Below, in pieces: positions 11,948-24,398 of a DNA stretch of 64,000 nt (positions are counted from its first letter, which is position 1; each line of letters begins with the position of its first letter). A program made the translations under genes and the position numbers. The DNA is from Calliopsis andreniformis (lineage: Eukaryota > Arthropoda > Insecta > Hymenoptera > Andrenidae), in contig NW_027480422.1 of NCBI RefSeq assembly GCF_051401765.1, positions 23,764,001 to 23,828,000 on the forward strand, written 5' to 3'. Below the pieces are notes generated by a model, which was not told where the DNA came from, ran no database searches, and worked only from the letters and a program-made list of their open reading frames with translations.

Positions 11948-13015
11948 GTTTCATTTTTATTGTATTTTATGCTTCTGTCGTTGAATTTTTAGGCCCAAAC
12001 TATTTGATCTGGTGGAGCACCGCCCTGTAGTGAAGCCTAGGCTGCCCGGAACGTAGAAATGACCGTTACTTTCACACTGTTTGCAAATATACATTATATA
12101 CGATTGAAAAGCTGTTGTATTTATATTGTATGTTATGCTTCTGGCGTTGACTTCTTAGGCCCTCACTATTTGATCTGGGGGAGCACCGCCCTGTAGTGAA
12201 GTCTAGGTTGCCCTGAACGTAGAAAAGACCATTACCTTCACACTAGTTGCAATTATTCCTGTTATACGATGGAAAAACTGTTGTATCTATTTTGTATTTT
12301 ACGCTTCTGGTGTTGACTTCTTAGGCCCTAACAATTCGATCAGGTGGAACAACGCCCTAGGGTGAAGCCTAGGTTGGCCGGAACGTAGAAATGACCATAA
12401 CTTTCATAGTTGTTGCAATTATTCGTTTTATGCGATGGAAGAACTGTTGTATTAATTTTGTATTTGGTGCTTCTCGTGTTGACTTCTTAGGCCCTAACTG
12501 TTGGATGTGGTGGACCAAAGCCCAAGAGTGAAGCCTAGGTTGCCCGGAACGTAGAAATGACCGTTACTTTCACACTGTTTGCAAATGTACATTATATACC
12601 ATGGAAAAGCTGTTGTATTTATATTGTATTTTTTGCTTCTGGCGTTGACTTCTTAGGCGCTAACTGTTGGATGTGGTGGACCAAAGCCCTAGAGTGAAGC
12701 CTAGGTTGCCCGGAACGTAGAAATGACCGTTACTTTCACACTGTTTGCAAATGTACATTATATACCATGGAAAAGCTGTTGTATTTATATTGTATTTTAT
12801 GCTTCTGGCGTTGACTTCTTAGGCCCTAACTATTTGATCCGGTGGAGCACCGCCCTGTAGTGAAGCCTAGGTTGTCCGGAACATGGAAATGACCATAACT
12901 TTCACACTGGTTTCAATTATTCGTTTTATACAATGGAAAAACTGTTCTATTTATTTTGTATTTTATGCTTCGGGCGTTGACTTCTATGGCCCTAACTATT
13001 CGATCTGGTGGAGCA
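11948..13015 (+). repeat. Copy of 3651-4718
   Basis: It aligns at an offset of 8,297 bp (50 monomers minus 3). It includes TGTTTCATTTTTATTG, the CGATTGAAAAGCTG monomer, GTTGGATGTGGTGGACC and the GGTTGTCCGGAACATGG monomer. At about 13015 it switches to the block that starts at 7041 in the left region, so it is a mosaic of two source blocks. Confidence 0.82.
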
Positions 13016-13420
13016 ACGCCCTAGAGTGAAGCCTAGGTTGCCCGGAACGTGGAAATGACCATTACCTTCACACTGTTTGCGATTATTCATTTTATACGAT
13101 GGTAAAACTGTTGTATTTATTTTGTATTTTATGCTTCTGGCATTGACTTCTAAGGCCCAAGCTATTCCATCTGGTGGAGCAACGCCCTAGAGTGGAGCCT
13201 AGGTCGCCCGAAACTTGGAAATGACCATTCCTTTCACTCTGGTTGCAATTATTCCAGCTATACGATGGACAAACTGTTGGATTTTGATTGTACTTTATGC
13301 TTCAGGCGTCGACTTCTTAGGCCCTAACTATTCGCTCTGGTGGAACAACGCCCTAGGGTGAAGCCTAGGTTGCCCGGAACGTAGAAATGACCATTACCTT
13401 CACACTGTTTGCGATTATTC
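13016..13420 (+). repeat. Copy of about 7041-7445
   Basis: It continues directly from the preceding block. It matches the left region through GGAACGTGGAAATGACC, GGAGCCTAGGTCGCCCGAAA and the GGATTTTGATTGTACTTTAT monomer. The switch point lies inside a conserved part of the monomer, so its exact position is ambiguous. Confidence 0.78.
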
Positions 13421-13424
13421 ATTT

Positions 13425-14190
13425 TATAAAATGGAGAAACTGTTGTATTTATATTGTTTTTTATAGTTATGGAGTTGACTTCATAGGCCCTAACTATTGG
13501 ATCTGGTGGACCAACGCCCTAGAGTGAATCCTAGGTTGCCCGGAACGTAGAAATGACCATTACTTCCACACTGTTTGCAATTATTCATATTTTACAGTGG
13601 AAAAACTGTTGTATTTATATTGTATTTTATGCTTCTGGCATTGACTTCTAAGGCCCTACGTATTCGATCTGGTGTAGCAATGCCTCAGAGTTAAGTCTAC
13701 GATGCCCGCAACGTAAAAATGGCTATTACTTTCACACTGGTTGCAATTATTCATATTATACAGTGGAAAAACAGTTGTATTTATATTGCATTTTATGCTT
13801 CTGGCATTGACTTCTAAGGCCCTAACTATTCGATGTGGTGGAGCAACGTCCTAGAGTGAAGCCTAGGTTGCCCGGAACGGAGAAATGACCATAGCTTTCA
13901 CACTGGTTTCAATTATTCGTTTTATACAATGGCAAAACTGTTCTATTTATTTTGTATTTTATGCTTCGGGCGTTGACTTCTATGGCCCTAACTATTCGAT
14001 CTGGAGGAGCAACGCCCTAGAGTGAAGCCTAGGTTGCCCGGAACGTAGAAATGACCATTACCTTCACACTGTTTGCGATTATTCATTTTATACGATGGTA
14101 AAACTGTTGTATTTATTTTGTATTTTATGCTTCTGGCATTGACTACTAAGGCCCTAGCTATTCCATCTGGTGGAGCAACGCCCTAGAGTG
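13425..14190 (+). repeat. Block shared with 17573-18338 and about 23383-24148
   Basis: It aligns at an offset of 4,148 bp (25 monomers minus 2). Shared variants are GTTGACTTCATAGGCCC, AGTTAAGTCTACGATGCCCG, CAACGTCCTAGAG and GGAACGGAGAAATGACC. The third copy belongs to the 35-monomer duplication described further on. Confidence 0.8.
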
Positions 14191-15310
14191 GAGCCTAGGT
14201 CGCCCGAAACGTGGAAATGACCATTACTTTCACTCTGGTTGCAATTATTCCAGCTATACGATGGACAAACTGTTGGATTTTGATTGTACTTTATGCTTCA
14301 GGCGTTGACTTCTTAGGCCCTAACTATTCGCTCTGGTGGAACAACGCCCTAGGGTGAAGCCTAGCTTGCCCGGAACGTAGAAATGACCATTACCTTCACA
14401 CTGTTTGCGATTATTCATTTTATACGATGGTAACACTGTTGTACATATATCGTATTTTATGCTTCTGGCGCTGACTTCTTAGGCCCTAGCTATGCGATCA
14501 GGTGGAGCAACGCCCTAGGGGGAGCCTAGGATGCCCGGAACGTAGAAATGACCATAACTTTCACACTGGTTGCAATTACTCGTTCTATACGATGGAAAAA
14601 CTATTGTATTGATATTGTATTTTATGCTTCTGGCGTTGACTTCAAAGGCCCTAACTATTCGATCTGGTGGAGCAACGCCCTGGAGTGAAGCCTAGGTCGT
14701 GCGGAACGTAGAAATGACCATTACCTTCACACTGCTTGCAAATATACATTATATACGATGGAAAAGCTGTTGTATCTATTTTGTATTTTATGCTTCTGGC
14801 GCTGACTTCTTAGGTCCTAACTATTGGATCTGGTGGAGCAACGCCCAGGGGTGAAGTCTAGGTTGCGCGGAACGTAGAAATGACCATAAATTTTACACTG
14901 GCTTCAATTATTCGTTTTATACAGTGGAAAAACTGTTGTATTTATTTTGTATTTGGTGCTTCTGTCGTTGACTTCTTAGGCCCTAACTATTGGATCTGGT
15001 GGATCACCGCCCTGAAGTGAAGCATAAGTTGCCCGGAACGTAGAAATGACCTGTACTTTCACACTGGTTGCAGTTAATCCTGTTATACGATGGAAAAACT
15101 GTTGCATTTTTATTGTATTTTATGCTTCTGGCATTGACTTCTAAGGCCCTAGCCATTCCATCTGGTGGAGCGACGCCCTAGAGTGGAGCCTAGGTCGCCC
15201 GAAACGTAGAAATGACCATTACTTTCACTCTGGGTGCAATTATTCCAGCTATACGATGGACAAACTGTTGGATTTTGATTGTACTTTATACTTCTGGCGT
15301 TGACTTCTAA
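14191..15310 (+). repeat. Mixed monomers, partly shared with the left region
   Basis: It holds the GGATTTTGATTGTACTTTAT and CTATTCGCTCTGGTGGAAC monomer pair that also occurs near 7300, 13290 and 18590. A short stretch at about 14766-14940 resembles 1326-1500. The remainder is ordinary diverged satellite without genes. Confidence 0.78.
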
Positions 15311-16486
15311 GGCCCTATGTATTCGATCTGGTGTAGCATTGCCTCAGAGTTAAGTCTAGGATGCCCGCAACGTAGAAATGGCTATTACTTTCACACTGGT
15401 TGCAATTATTCGTTTTATACGATGGAAAAACTGTTGTACATATATCGTATTTTATGCTTCTGGCGTTAACTTCTTAGGCCCTAACTATTGGATCTGGTGG
15501 ATCACAGCCCTGAAGTGAAGCATAAGTTGCGCGGAATGTAGAAATGATCATCACTTTCACACTGGTTGCAATTATTCTTGTTATACGATCGAAAAACTGT
15601 TGTATTTATTTCGTATTTTATGCCTCTGGCGTTGACTCCTAAGGCCGTAGCTATCCGATGTGGTGGAGAAACGCCCTAGAGTGAAGCCTAGGTTGCCCGG
15701 AAAGTAGAAATGACCATTACCTCCACACTGTTTGCAATTATTCATTTTATACAATGAGAAACTGTTGTATTTATATTGTTTTTTATAGTTATGGCGTTGA
15801 CTTCTTAGGCCCTAACTATTGGATCTGGTGGACCAACGCCCTAGAGTGAAGCCTAGGTTGCCCGGAACGTAGAAATGACCATTACTTCCACACTGTTTGC
15901 AATTATTCATATTATACAGTGGAAAAACTGTTGTATTTATATTGTATTTTATGCTTCTGGCATTGTGTTCTAAGGCCCTAACTATTCGATGTGGTTGAGC
16001 AACGCCCTAGAGTGAAGCCTAGATTGCCCGGTACGTAGAAGTGACCAGAACTTTCATACTGGTTGCAATTATTCGTTTTATACAGTGGAAAAACTGTTGT
16101 ATTTATATTGTATTTTATGCTTCTGGCATTGTGTTCTAAGGCCCTAACTATTCGATGTGGTGGAGAAACGCCCTAGAGTGAAGCCTAGGTTGCCCGGAAT
16201 GCAGAAATGACCATAGCTTTCACACTGGTTGCAATTATTCCTGTTATACAAGGGAAAAGCTGTTGTATTTATACTGTATTTTATGCTTCTGGCGTTGACT
16301 TCTTAGGCCCTAACTGTTGAATGTGGTGGACCAAAGCCCTAGAGTGAAGCCTAGGTTGCCCGGAACGTAGAAATGACCGTTACTTTCACACTGTTTGCAA
16401 ATGTACATTATATACCATGGCAAAGCTGTTGTATTTATATTGTATTTTATGCTTCTGGCGTTGACTTCCTAGGCCCTAACTATTTG
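15311..16486 (+). repeat. Copy joining the 6183 and 7610 blocks
   Basis: The first part matches 6183-6880 and the later part matches 7610-8355. The roughly 700-bp segment that separates them on the left is missing or was never present here. It is therefore either the ancestral contiguous form or a derived deletion. Confidence 0.78.
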
Positions 16487-16679
16487 ATCCGGTGGAGCAC
16501 CGCCCTGTAGTGAAGCCTAGGTTGCCCGGAACGTGGAAATGACCATTACCTTCACACTGTTTGCGATTATTCATTTTATACGATGGTAAAACTGTTGTAT
16601 TTATTGTGTATTTTATGCTTCGGGCGTTGACTTCTAAGGCCCCAACTATTCGATCTGGTGGAGCACCGCCCTAGAGTGA

Positions 16680-18588
16680 AGCCTAGGTTGCCCGGAATGT
16701 AGAAATGACCATCACTTTCACACTGGTTGCAATTATTCTTGTTATACGATGGAAAAACTGTTGTATTTATTTTGTATTTTATGCTTCTGGCATTGACTTC
16801 TAAGGCCCTAGCTACTCCATCTGGTGGAGCAACGCCCTAGTGTGGAGCCTAGGTCGCCCGAAACGTAGAAGTGACTATTACTTTCACTCTGGTTGCAATT
16901 ATTCCAGCTATACGGTGGACAAACTGTTGGATTTTGATTGTGCTTTATACTTCTGGCGTTGACTTCTAAGGCCCTATGTATTCGATCTGGCGCAGCAATG
17001 CCTCAGAGTTAAGTCTAGGTTGCCCGGAATATAGAAATGACCATCACCTTCACACGGTTTGCGATTATTCATTTTATACGATGGTAAAACTGTTGTACAT
17101 ATACCGTATTTTATGCATCTGGCGTTGACTTCTTAGGCCCTAACTATTCGATCAGGTGGAGCAACGCCCTAGGGTGAAGCCTAGGTTGCCCGGAACGTAG
17201 AAATGACCATAACCTTCATACTGGTTGCAATTATTCGTTTTATACGATCGAAAAACTGTTGTATTTATTTTGTATTTTATGCCTCTGGCGTTGACTCCTA
17301 AGGGCGTAGCTATTCGATGTGGTGGAGCAACGCCCTAGAGTGAAGCCTTGGTTGCCCGGAACGTAGAAATGACCATGTCTTTCACACTGGTTGCAATTAT
17401 TCCTGTTATACGATGGAAAAACTGTTGTACATATATTATATTTTATCCTTCAGGCGTTGACTTCTAAGGGCGTAGCTATTCGATGTGGTGGAGAAACGCC
17501 CTAGAGTGAAGCCTAGGTTGCCCGGAAAGTACAAATGACCATTACCTCCACACTGTTTGCAATTATTCATTATATACAATGGAGAAACTGTTGTATTTAT
17601 ATTGTTTTTTATAGTTATGGCGTTGACTTCATAGGCCCTAACTATTGGATCTGGTGGACCAACGCCCTAGAGTGAAGCCTAGGTTGCCCGGAACGTAGAA
17701 ATGACCATTACTTCCACACTGTTTGCAATTATTCATATTATACAGTGGAAAAACTGTTGTATTTATATTGTATTTTATGCTTCTGGCATTGACTTCTAAG
17801 GCCCTATGTATTCGATCTGGTGTAGCAATGCCTCAGAGTTAAGTCTACGATGCCCGCAACGTAAAAATGGCTATTACTTTCACACTGGTTGCAATTATTC
17901 ATATTATACAGTGGAAAAACAGTTGTATTTATATTGCATTTTATGCTTCTGGCATTGACTTCTAAGGCCCTAACTATTCGATGTGGTGGAGCAACGTCCT
18001 AGAGTGAAGCCTAGGTTGCCCGGAACGGAGAAATGACCATAGCTTTCACACTGGTTTCAATTATCCGTTTTATACAATGGAAAAACTGTTCTATTTATTT
18101 TGTAGTTTATGCTTCGGGCGTTGACTTCTATGGCCCTAACTATTCGATCTGGAGGAGCAACGCCCTAGAGTGAAGCCTAGGTTGCCCGGAACGTAGAAAT
18201 GACCATTACCTTCACACTGTTTGCGATTATTCATTTTATACGATGGTAAAACTGTTGTATTTATTTTGTATTTTATGCTTCTGGCATTGACTACTAAGGC
18301 CCTAGCTATTCCATCTGGTGGAGCAACGCCCTAGAGTGAAGCCTTGGTTGCACGGAACGTGGAAATGACCATTACCTTCACACTGTTTGCGATTATTCAT
18401 TTTATACGATGGTAAAACTGTTGTATTTATTTTGTATTTTATGCTTCTGGCATTGACTTCTAAGGCCCAAGCTATTCCATCTGGTGGAGCAACGCCCTAG
18501 AGTGGAGCCTAGGTCGCCCGAAACGTGGAAATGACCATTCCTTTCACTCTGGTTGCAATTATTCCAGCTATACGATGGACAAACTGTT
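16680..18588 (+). repeat. 35-monomer-offset duplication, left copy
   Basis: About 1.9 kb reappears at 22490-24398 at an exact offset of 5,810 bp (35 x 166). Shared rare features include TGTGGAGCCTAGGTCG, GATTGTGCTTTATACTTC, ATATTATATTTTATCCTTC and GGAACGGAGAAATG. The copies break apart at 18589/24399 in the middle of an AAACTGTTG motif, where this copy continues with GGATTTTGATTG and the other with TACATATATCG. Confidence 0.88.
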
Positions 18589-20906
18589 GGATTTTGATTG
18601 TACTTTATGCTTCAGGCGTTGACTTCTTGGGCCCTAACTATTCGCTCTGGTGGAACAACGCCCTAGGGTGAAGCCTAGGTTGCCCGGAACGTAGAAATGA
18701 CCATTACCTTCACACTGTTTGCGATTATTCATTTTATACGATGGTAAAACTGTTGCACATATATCGTATTTTATGCTTCTGGCGTTGACTTCTTAGGCCC
18801 TAACTATTCGATCAGGTGGAGCAACGCCCTAGGGTGAAGCCTAGGTTGCCCGGAACGTAGAAATGACCATAACTTTCATACTGGTTGCAATTATTCGTTT
18901 TATACGATGGAAAAACTGTTCTATTTCTTTTGTATTTTATGCTTCGGGCGTTGACTTCTAAGGCCCCAACTATTCGATCTGGTGGAGCACCGCCCTAGAG
19001 TGAAGCCTAGGTTGCCCGGAATGTAGAATTGACCATTACCTTCACACTGTTTGCGATTATTCATTTTATACGACGGTAAAACTGTTGTTCATATATCGTA
19101 TTTTATGCTTCTGGCGCTGACTTCTTAGGACCTATCTATTCGATCTGGCGGAGCAACGCCCTAGAGTATAGCCTAGGTTGCCCGGAATGTAGAAATGATC
19201 GTCACTTTCACACTGGTTGCAATTATTCTTGTTATACGATCGAAAAACTGTTGTAATTATTTTGTATTTTATGCTTCTGGCATTGACTTCTAAGGCCCTA
19301 GCTACTCCATCTGGTGGAGCAACGCCCTAGAGTGGAGCCTAGGTCGCCCGAAACGTAGAAGTGACTATTACTTTCACTCTGGTTGCAATTATTCCAGCTA
19401 TACGGTGGACAAACTGTTGGATTTTGATTGTACTTTATACTTCTGGCGTTGACTTCTAAGGCCCTATGTATTCGATCTGGCGCAGCAATGCCTCAGAGTT
19501 AAGTCTAGGTTGCCCGGAATATAGAAATGACCATCACCTTCACACGGTTTGCGATTATTCATTTTATACGATGGTAAAACTGTTGTACATATACCGTATT
19601 TTATGCATCTGGCGTTGACTTCTTAGGCCCTAACTATTCGATCAGGTGGAGCAACGCCCTAGGGTGAAGCCTAGGTTGCCCGGAACGTAGAAATGACCAT
19701 AACCTTCATACTGGTTGCAATTATTCGTTTTATACGATGGAAAAACTGTTGTATTAATTTTGTATTTGGTGCTTCTGGCGTTGACTTCTTAGGCCCTAAC
19801 TATTCGATCCGGTGGAGCAACGCCCTAGAGTCAAGCCTAGGTTGCCCGGAATGTAGAAATGACCATCACTTTCACACTGGTTGCAATTATTCTTGTTATA
19901 CGATGGAAAAACTGTTGTATTTATTTTGTATTTTATGCTTCTGGCATTGACTTCTAAGGCCCTAGCTATACCATCTGGTGGAGCAACGCCCTAGAGTGGA
20001 GCCTAGGTCGCCCGAAACGTAGAAGTGACTATTACTTTCACTTTGGTTGCAATTATTCCAGCTATACGATGGACAAGCTGTTGGATTTTGATTGTACTTT
20101 ATACTTCTGGCGTTGACTTCTAAGGCCCTATGTATTCGATCTGGTGTAGCAATGCCTCAGAGTTAAGTCTAGGATGCCCGCAACGTAGAAATGGCTATTA
20201 CTTTCACACTGGTTGCAATTATTCGTTTTATGCAATGGAAAAACTGTTCTACTTATTTTGTATTTTATGCTTCGGCCGTTGACTCCTAAGGACCCAACTA
20301 TTCCAACTGGTGGAGCAACGCCATAGAGCGAAGCCTAGGTTGCCCGGAATATAGAAATGACCATCACCTTCACACGGTTTGCGATTATTCATTTTATACG
20401 ATGGTAAAACTGTTGTACATATATCGTATTTTATGCTTCTGGCGTTGGCTTCTTAGGCCCTAACTATTCGATCCGGTGGAGCAACGCCCTAGGGTGAAGC
20501 GTAGGTTGCGTGGAACGTAGAAATGACCATAACTTTCACACTGGTTTCAATTATTCGTTTTATACGATGGAAAAACTGTTGTATTTATTTTGTATTTGGT
20601 GCTTCTGGCGTTGACTTCTTAGGCCCCAGCTATTCCATCTGTTGGAGCAAAGCCCTAGACTGGAGCCTAGGTCGCCCGAAACGTAGAAATGACCATTACT
20701 TTCACTCTGGTTGCAATTATTCCAGCTATACGATGGACAAACTGTTGGATTTTGATTGTACTTTATACTTCTGGCGTTGACTTCTAAGGCCCTATGTATT
20801 CGATCTGGTGTAGCAATGCCTCAGAGTTAAGTCTAGGATGCCCGCAACGTAGAAATGGCTATTAATTTCACACTGGTTGCAATTATTCGTTTTATACGAT
20901 GGAAAA
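18589..20906 (+). repeat. Satellite monomers carrying older shared blocks
   Basis: About 14 monomers. About 19155-19885 matches 8700-9430. About 19270-19735 matches 16780-17245 at an exact 15-monomer (2,490-bp) offset. The rest is satellite with mixed variants. No gene or insertion is present. Confidence 0.8.
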
Positions 20907-22104
20907 GCTGTTGTACATATATCGTATTTTATGCTTCTGGCGTTGACTTCTTAGGCCCTAACTATTCGATCAGGTGGAGCAACGCCCTAAGGTGAAGCCT
21001 AGGTTGCGCGGAACGTAAAAATGACCATAACTTTCACACTGGTTTCAATTATTCGTTTTATACAATGGAAAAACTGTTCTACCTATTTTGTATTTTATGC
21101 TTCGGCCGTTGACTCCTAAGGCCCCAACTATTCGATCTGGTGGAGCAACGCCCTAGAGTGAAGCCTAGGTTGCTCGGATAATAGAAATGACCATCACCTT
21201 CACACGGTTTGCGATTATTCATTTTATACGGTGGTAAAACTGTTGTACATATATCGTATTTTATGCTTCTGGCGTTGAGTTCTTAGGCCCTAACTATTCG
21301 ATCAGGTGGAGCAACGCCCTAGGGTGAAGCCTAGGTTGCCCGGAACGTAGAAATGACCATAACTTTCATACTGGTTGCAATTATTCGTTTTATACGATGG
21401 AAAAACTGTTGTATTTATTTTGTATTTGGTGCTTCTGCGGTTGACTCCTTAGGCCCTAACTGTTAGATGTGGAGGGCCAACGCCCTAGAGTGAAGCGTAG
21501 GTTGCCCGGAACGTAGAAATGACCATATCTTTCAGACTGGTTCCAATTATTCCTGTTATACGATGATAAAGATGTTGTATTTTTATTGTATTTTATGCTT
21601 CAGGCGTTGACTTCTAAGGCCCTAACTATTCGAAGTGGTGGAGCAACGCCCTTGAGCGAAGCCTCGGTTGCCCGGAACGTAAAAATGACCTGTACTTTCA
21701 CACTGGTTGCAATTATTCCTGTCATACGATGGAAAAACTGTTGTACTTATGTTGTATTTTATGCTTCTGGCGTCGATTTCTAAGTCCCTAACTATTCGAT
21801 CTGGTGGAGCAACGCCCTAGAGGGAAGCCTAGGTTGTCCGGAACGTAGAAATGACCATTACCCTCACACTGTTTGCGATTATTCATTTTATACGATGGTA
21901 AAACTGTAGTATTTATTTTGTATTTTATGCTTCTGGCATTGACTTCTAAGGCCCTTGCTATTCCATCTGGTGGAGCAACGCCCCAGAGTGGAGCCTAGGT
22001 CGCCCGAAACGTGGAAATGACCATTACTTTCACTCTGGTTGCAATTATTCCAGCTATGCGATGGACAAACTGTTGGATTTTGATTGTACTTTATACTTCT
22101 GGCG
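20907..22104 (+). repeat. 21-monomer-offset duplication, left copy
   Basis: About 1.2 kb recurs at 24393-25590 at an exact offset of 3,486 bp (21 x 166). Part of it recurs a third time about 2,158 bp further on (26551-27747). Diagnostic variants are GGTTGCTCGGATAATAG, TGCGGTTGACTCCTTAGG, GATGTGGAGGGCCAACGCC, GATGATAAAGATGTTG and GGCGTCGATTTCTAAG. Confidence 0.88.
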
Positions 22105-22490
22105 ATGACTTCTAAGGCCCGATGTATTCGATCTGGTGTAGCAATGCCGCAGAGTTAAGTCTAGGATGCCCGCAACGTAGAAATGTCCATTACTTTCACA
22201 CTGGTTGCAATTATTCGTTTTATACGATGGAAAAACTGTTGTACATATATCGTATTTTATGCTTCTGGCGTTGACTTCTTAGGCCCTAAGTATTCGATCA
22301 GGTGGAGCAACGCCCTAGGGTGAAGCCTAGGTTGCCCGGAACGTAGAAATGACCATAACTTTCATACTGGTTGCAATTATTCGTTTTATGCGATGGAAAG
22401 ACTGTTGTATTTATATTGTATTTTATGCTTCAGGCGTTGACTTCTTAGGCCCTAACTAATCGCTCTGGTGGAACAACGCCCTAGAGTCAA
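22105..22490 (+). repeat. Block reused at about 27749-28094
   Basis: It matches at an offset of 5,644 bp (34 x 166). Shared variants are TGGCGATGACTTCTAAGG, GCCCGATGTATTCGATC, GCAATGCCGCAGAG and GATGGAAAGACTG. At the right end CCTAACTAATCGCTCTGG differs from the CCCCAACTATTCGATC of the other copy. Confidence 0.82.
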
Positions 22491-24398
22491 GCCTAGGTTG
22501 CCCGGAATGTAGAAATGACCATCACTTTCACACTGGTTGCAATTATTCTTGTTATACGATGGAAAAACTGTTGTATTTATTTTGTATTTTATGCTTCTGG
22601 CATTGACTTCTAAGGCCCTAGCTACTCCATCTGGTGGAGCAACGCCCTAGTGTGGAGCCTAGGTCGCCCGAAACGTAGAAGTGACTATTACTTTCACTCT
22701 GGTTGCAATTATTCCAGCTATACGGTGGACAAACTGTTGGATTTTGATTGTGCTTTATACTTCTGGCGTTGACTTCTAAGGCCCTATGTATTCGATCTGG
22801 CGCAGCAATGCCTCAGAGTTAAGTCTAGGTTGCCCGGAATATAGAAATGACCATCACCTTCACACGGTTTGCGATTATTCATTTTATACGATGGTAAAAC
22901 TGTTGTACATATACCGTATTTTATGCATCTGGCGTTGACTTCTTAGGCCCTAACTATTCGATCAGGTGGAGCAACGCCCTAGGGTGAAGCCTAGGTTGCC
23001 CGGAACGTAGAAATGACCATAAACTTCATACTGGTTGCAATTATTCGTTTTATACGATCGAAAAACTGTTGTATTTATTTTGTATTTTATGCCTCTGGCG
23101 TTGACTCCTAAGGGCGTAGCTATTCGATGTGGTGGAGCAACGCCCTAGAGTGAAGCCTTGGTTGCCCGGAACGTAGAAATGACCATATCTTTCACACTGG
23201 TTGCAATTATTCCTGTTATACGATGGAAAAACTGTTGTACATATATTATATTTTATCCTTCAGGCGTTGACTTCTAAGGGCGTAGCTATTCGATGTGGTG
23301 GAGAAACGCCCTAGAGTGAAGCCTAGGTTGCCCGGAAAGTACAAATGACCATTACCTCCACACTGTTTGCAATTATTCATTATATACAATGGAGAAACTG
23401 TTGTATTTATATTGTTTTTTATAGTTATGGCGTTGACTTCATAGGCCCTAACTATTGGATCTGGTGGACCAACGCCCTAGAGTGAAGCCTAGGTTGCCCG
23501 GAACGTAGAAATGACCATTACTTCCACACTGTTTGCAATTATTCATATTATACAGTGGAAAAACTGTTGTATTTATATTGTATTTTATGCTTCTGGCATT
23601 GACTTCTAAGGCCCTATGTATTCGATCTGGTGTAGCAATGCCTCAGAGTTAAGTCTACGATGCCCGCAACGTAAAAATGGCTATTACTTTCACACTGGTT
23701 GCAATTATTCATATTATACAGTGGAAAAACAGTTGTATTTATATTGCATTTTATGCTTCTGGCATTGACTTCTAAGGCCCTAACTATTCGATGTGGTGGA
23801 GCAACGTCCTAGAGTGAAGCCTAGGTTGCCCGGAACGGAGAAATGACCATAGCTTTCACACTGGTTTCAATTATCCGTTTTATACAATGGAAAAACTGTT
23901 CTATTTATTTTGTATTTTATGCTTCGGGCGTTGACTTCTATGGCCCTAACTATTCGATCTGGAGGAGCAACGCCCTAGAGTGAAGCCTAGGTTGCCCGGA
24001 ACGTAGAAATGACCATTACCTTCACACTGTTTGCGATTATTCATTTTATACGATGGTAAAACTGTTGTATTTATTTTGTATTTTATGCTTCTGGCATTGA
24101 CTACTAAGGCCCTAGCTATTCCATCTGGTGGAGCAACGCCCTAGAGTGAAGCCTTGGTTGCACGGAACGTGGAAATGACCATTACCTTCACACTGTTTGC
24201 GATTATTCATTTTATACGATGGTAAAACTGTTGTATTTATTTTGTATTTTATGCTTCTGGCATTGACTTCTAAGGCCCAAGCTATTCCATCTGGTGGAGC
24301 AACGCCCTAGAGTGGAGCCTAGGTCGCCCGAAACGTGGAAATGACCATTCCTTTCACTCTGGTTGCAATTATTCCAGCTATACGATGGACAAACTGTT
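22490..24398 (+). repeat. 35-monomer-offset duplication, right copy
   Basis: Copy of 16680-18588. Its central part, about 22768-23556, recurs again at about 25590-26378 at an offset of 2,822 bp (17 x 166), giving three related copies of the GGCGCAGCAATG monomer group in this region. Confidence 0.86.
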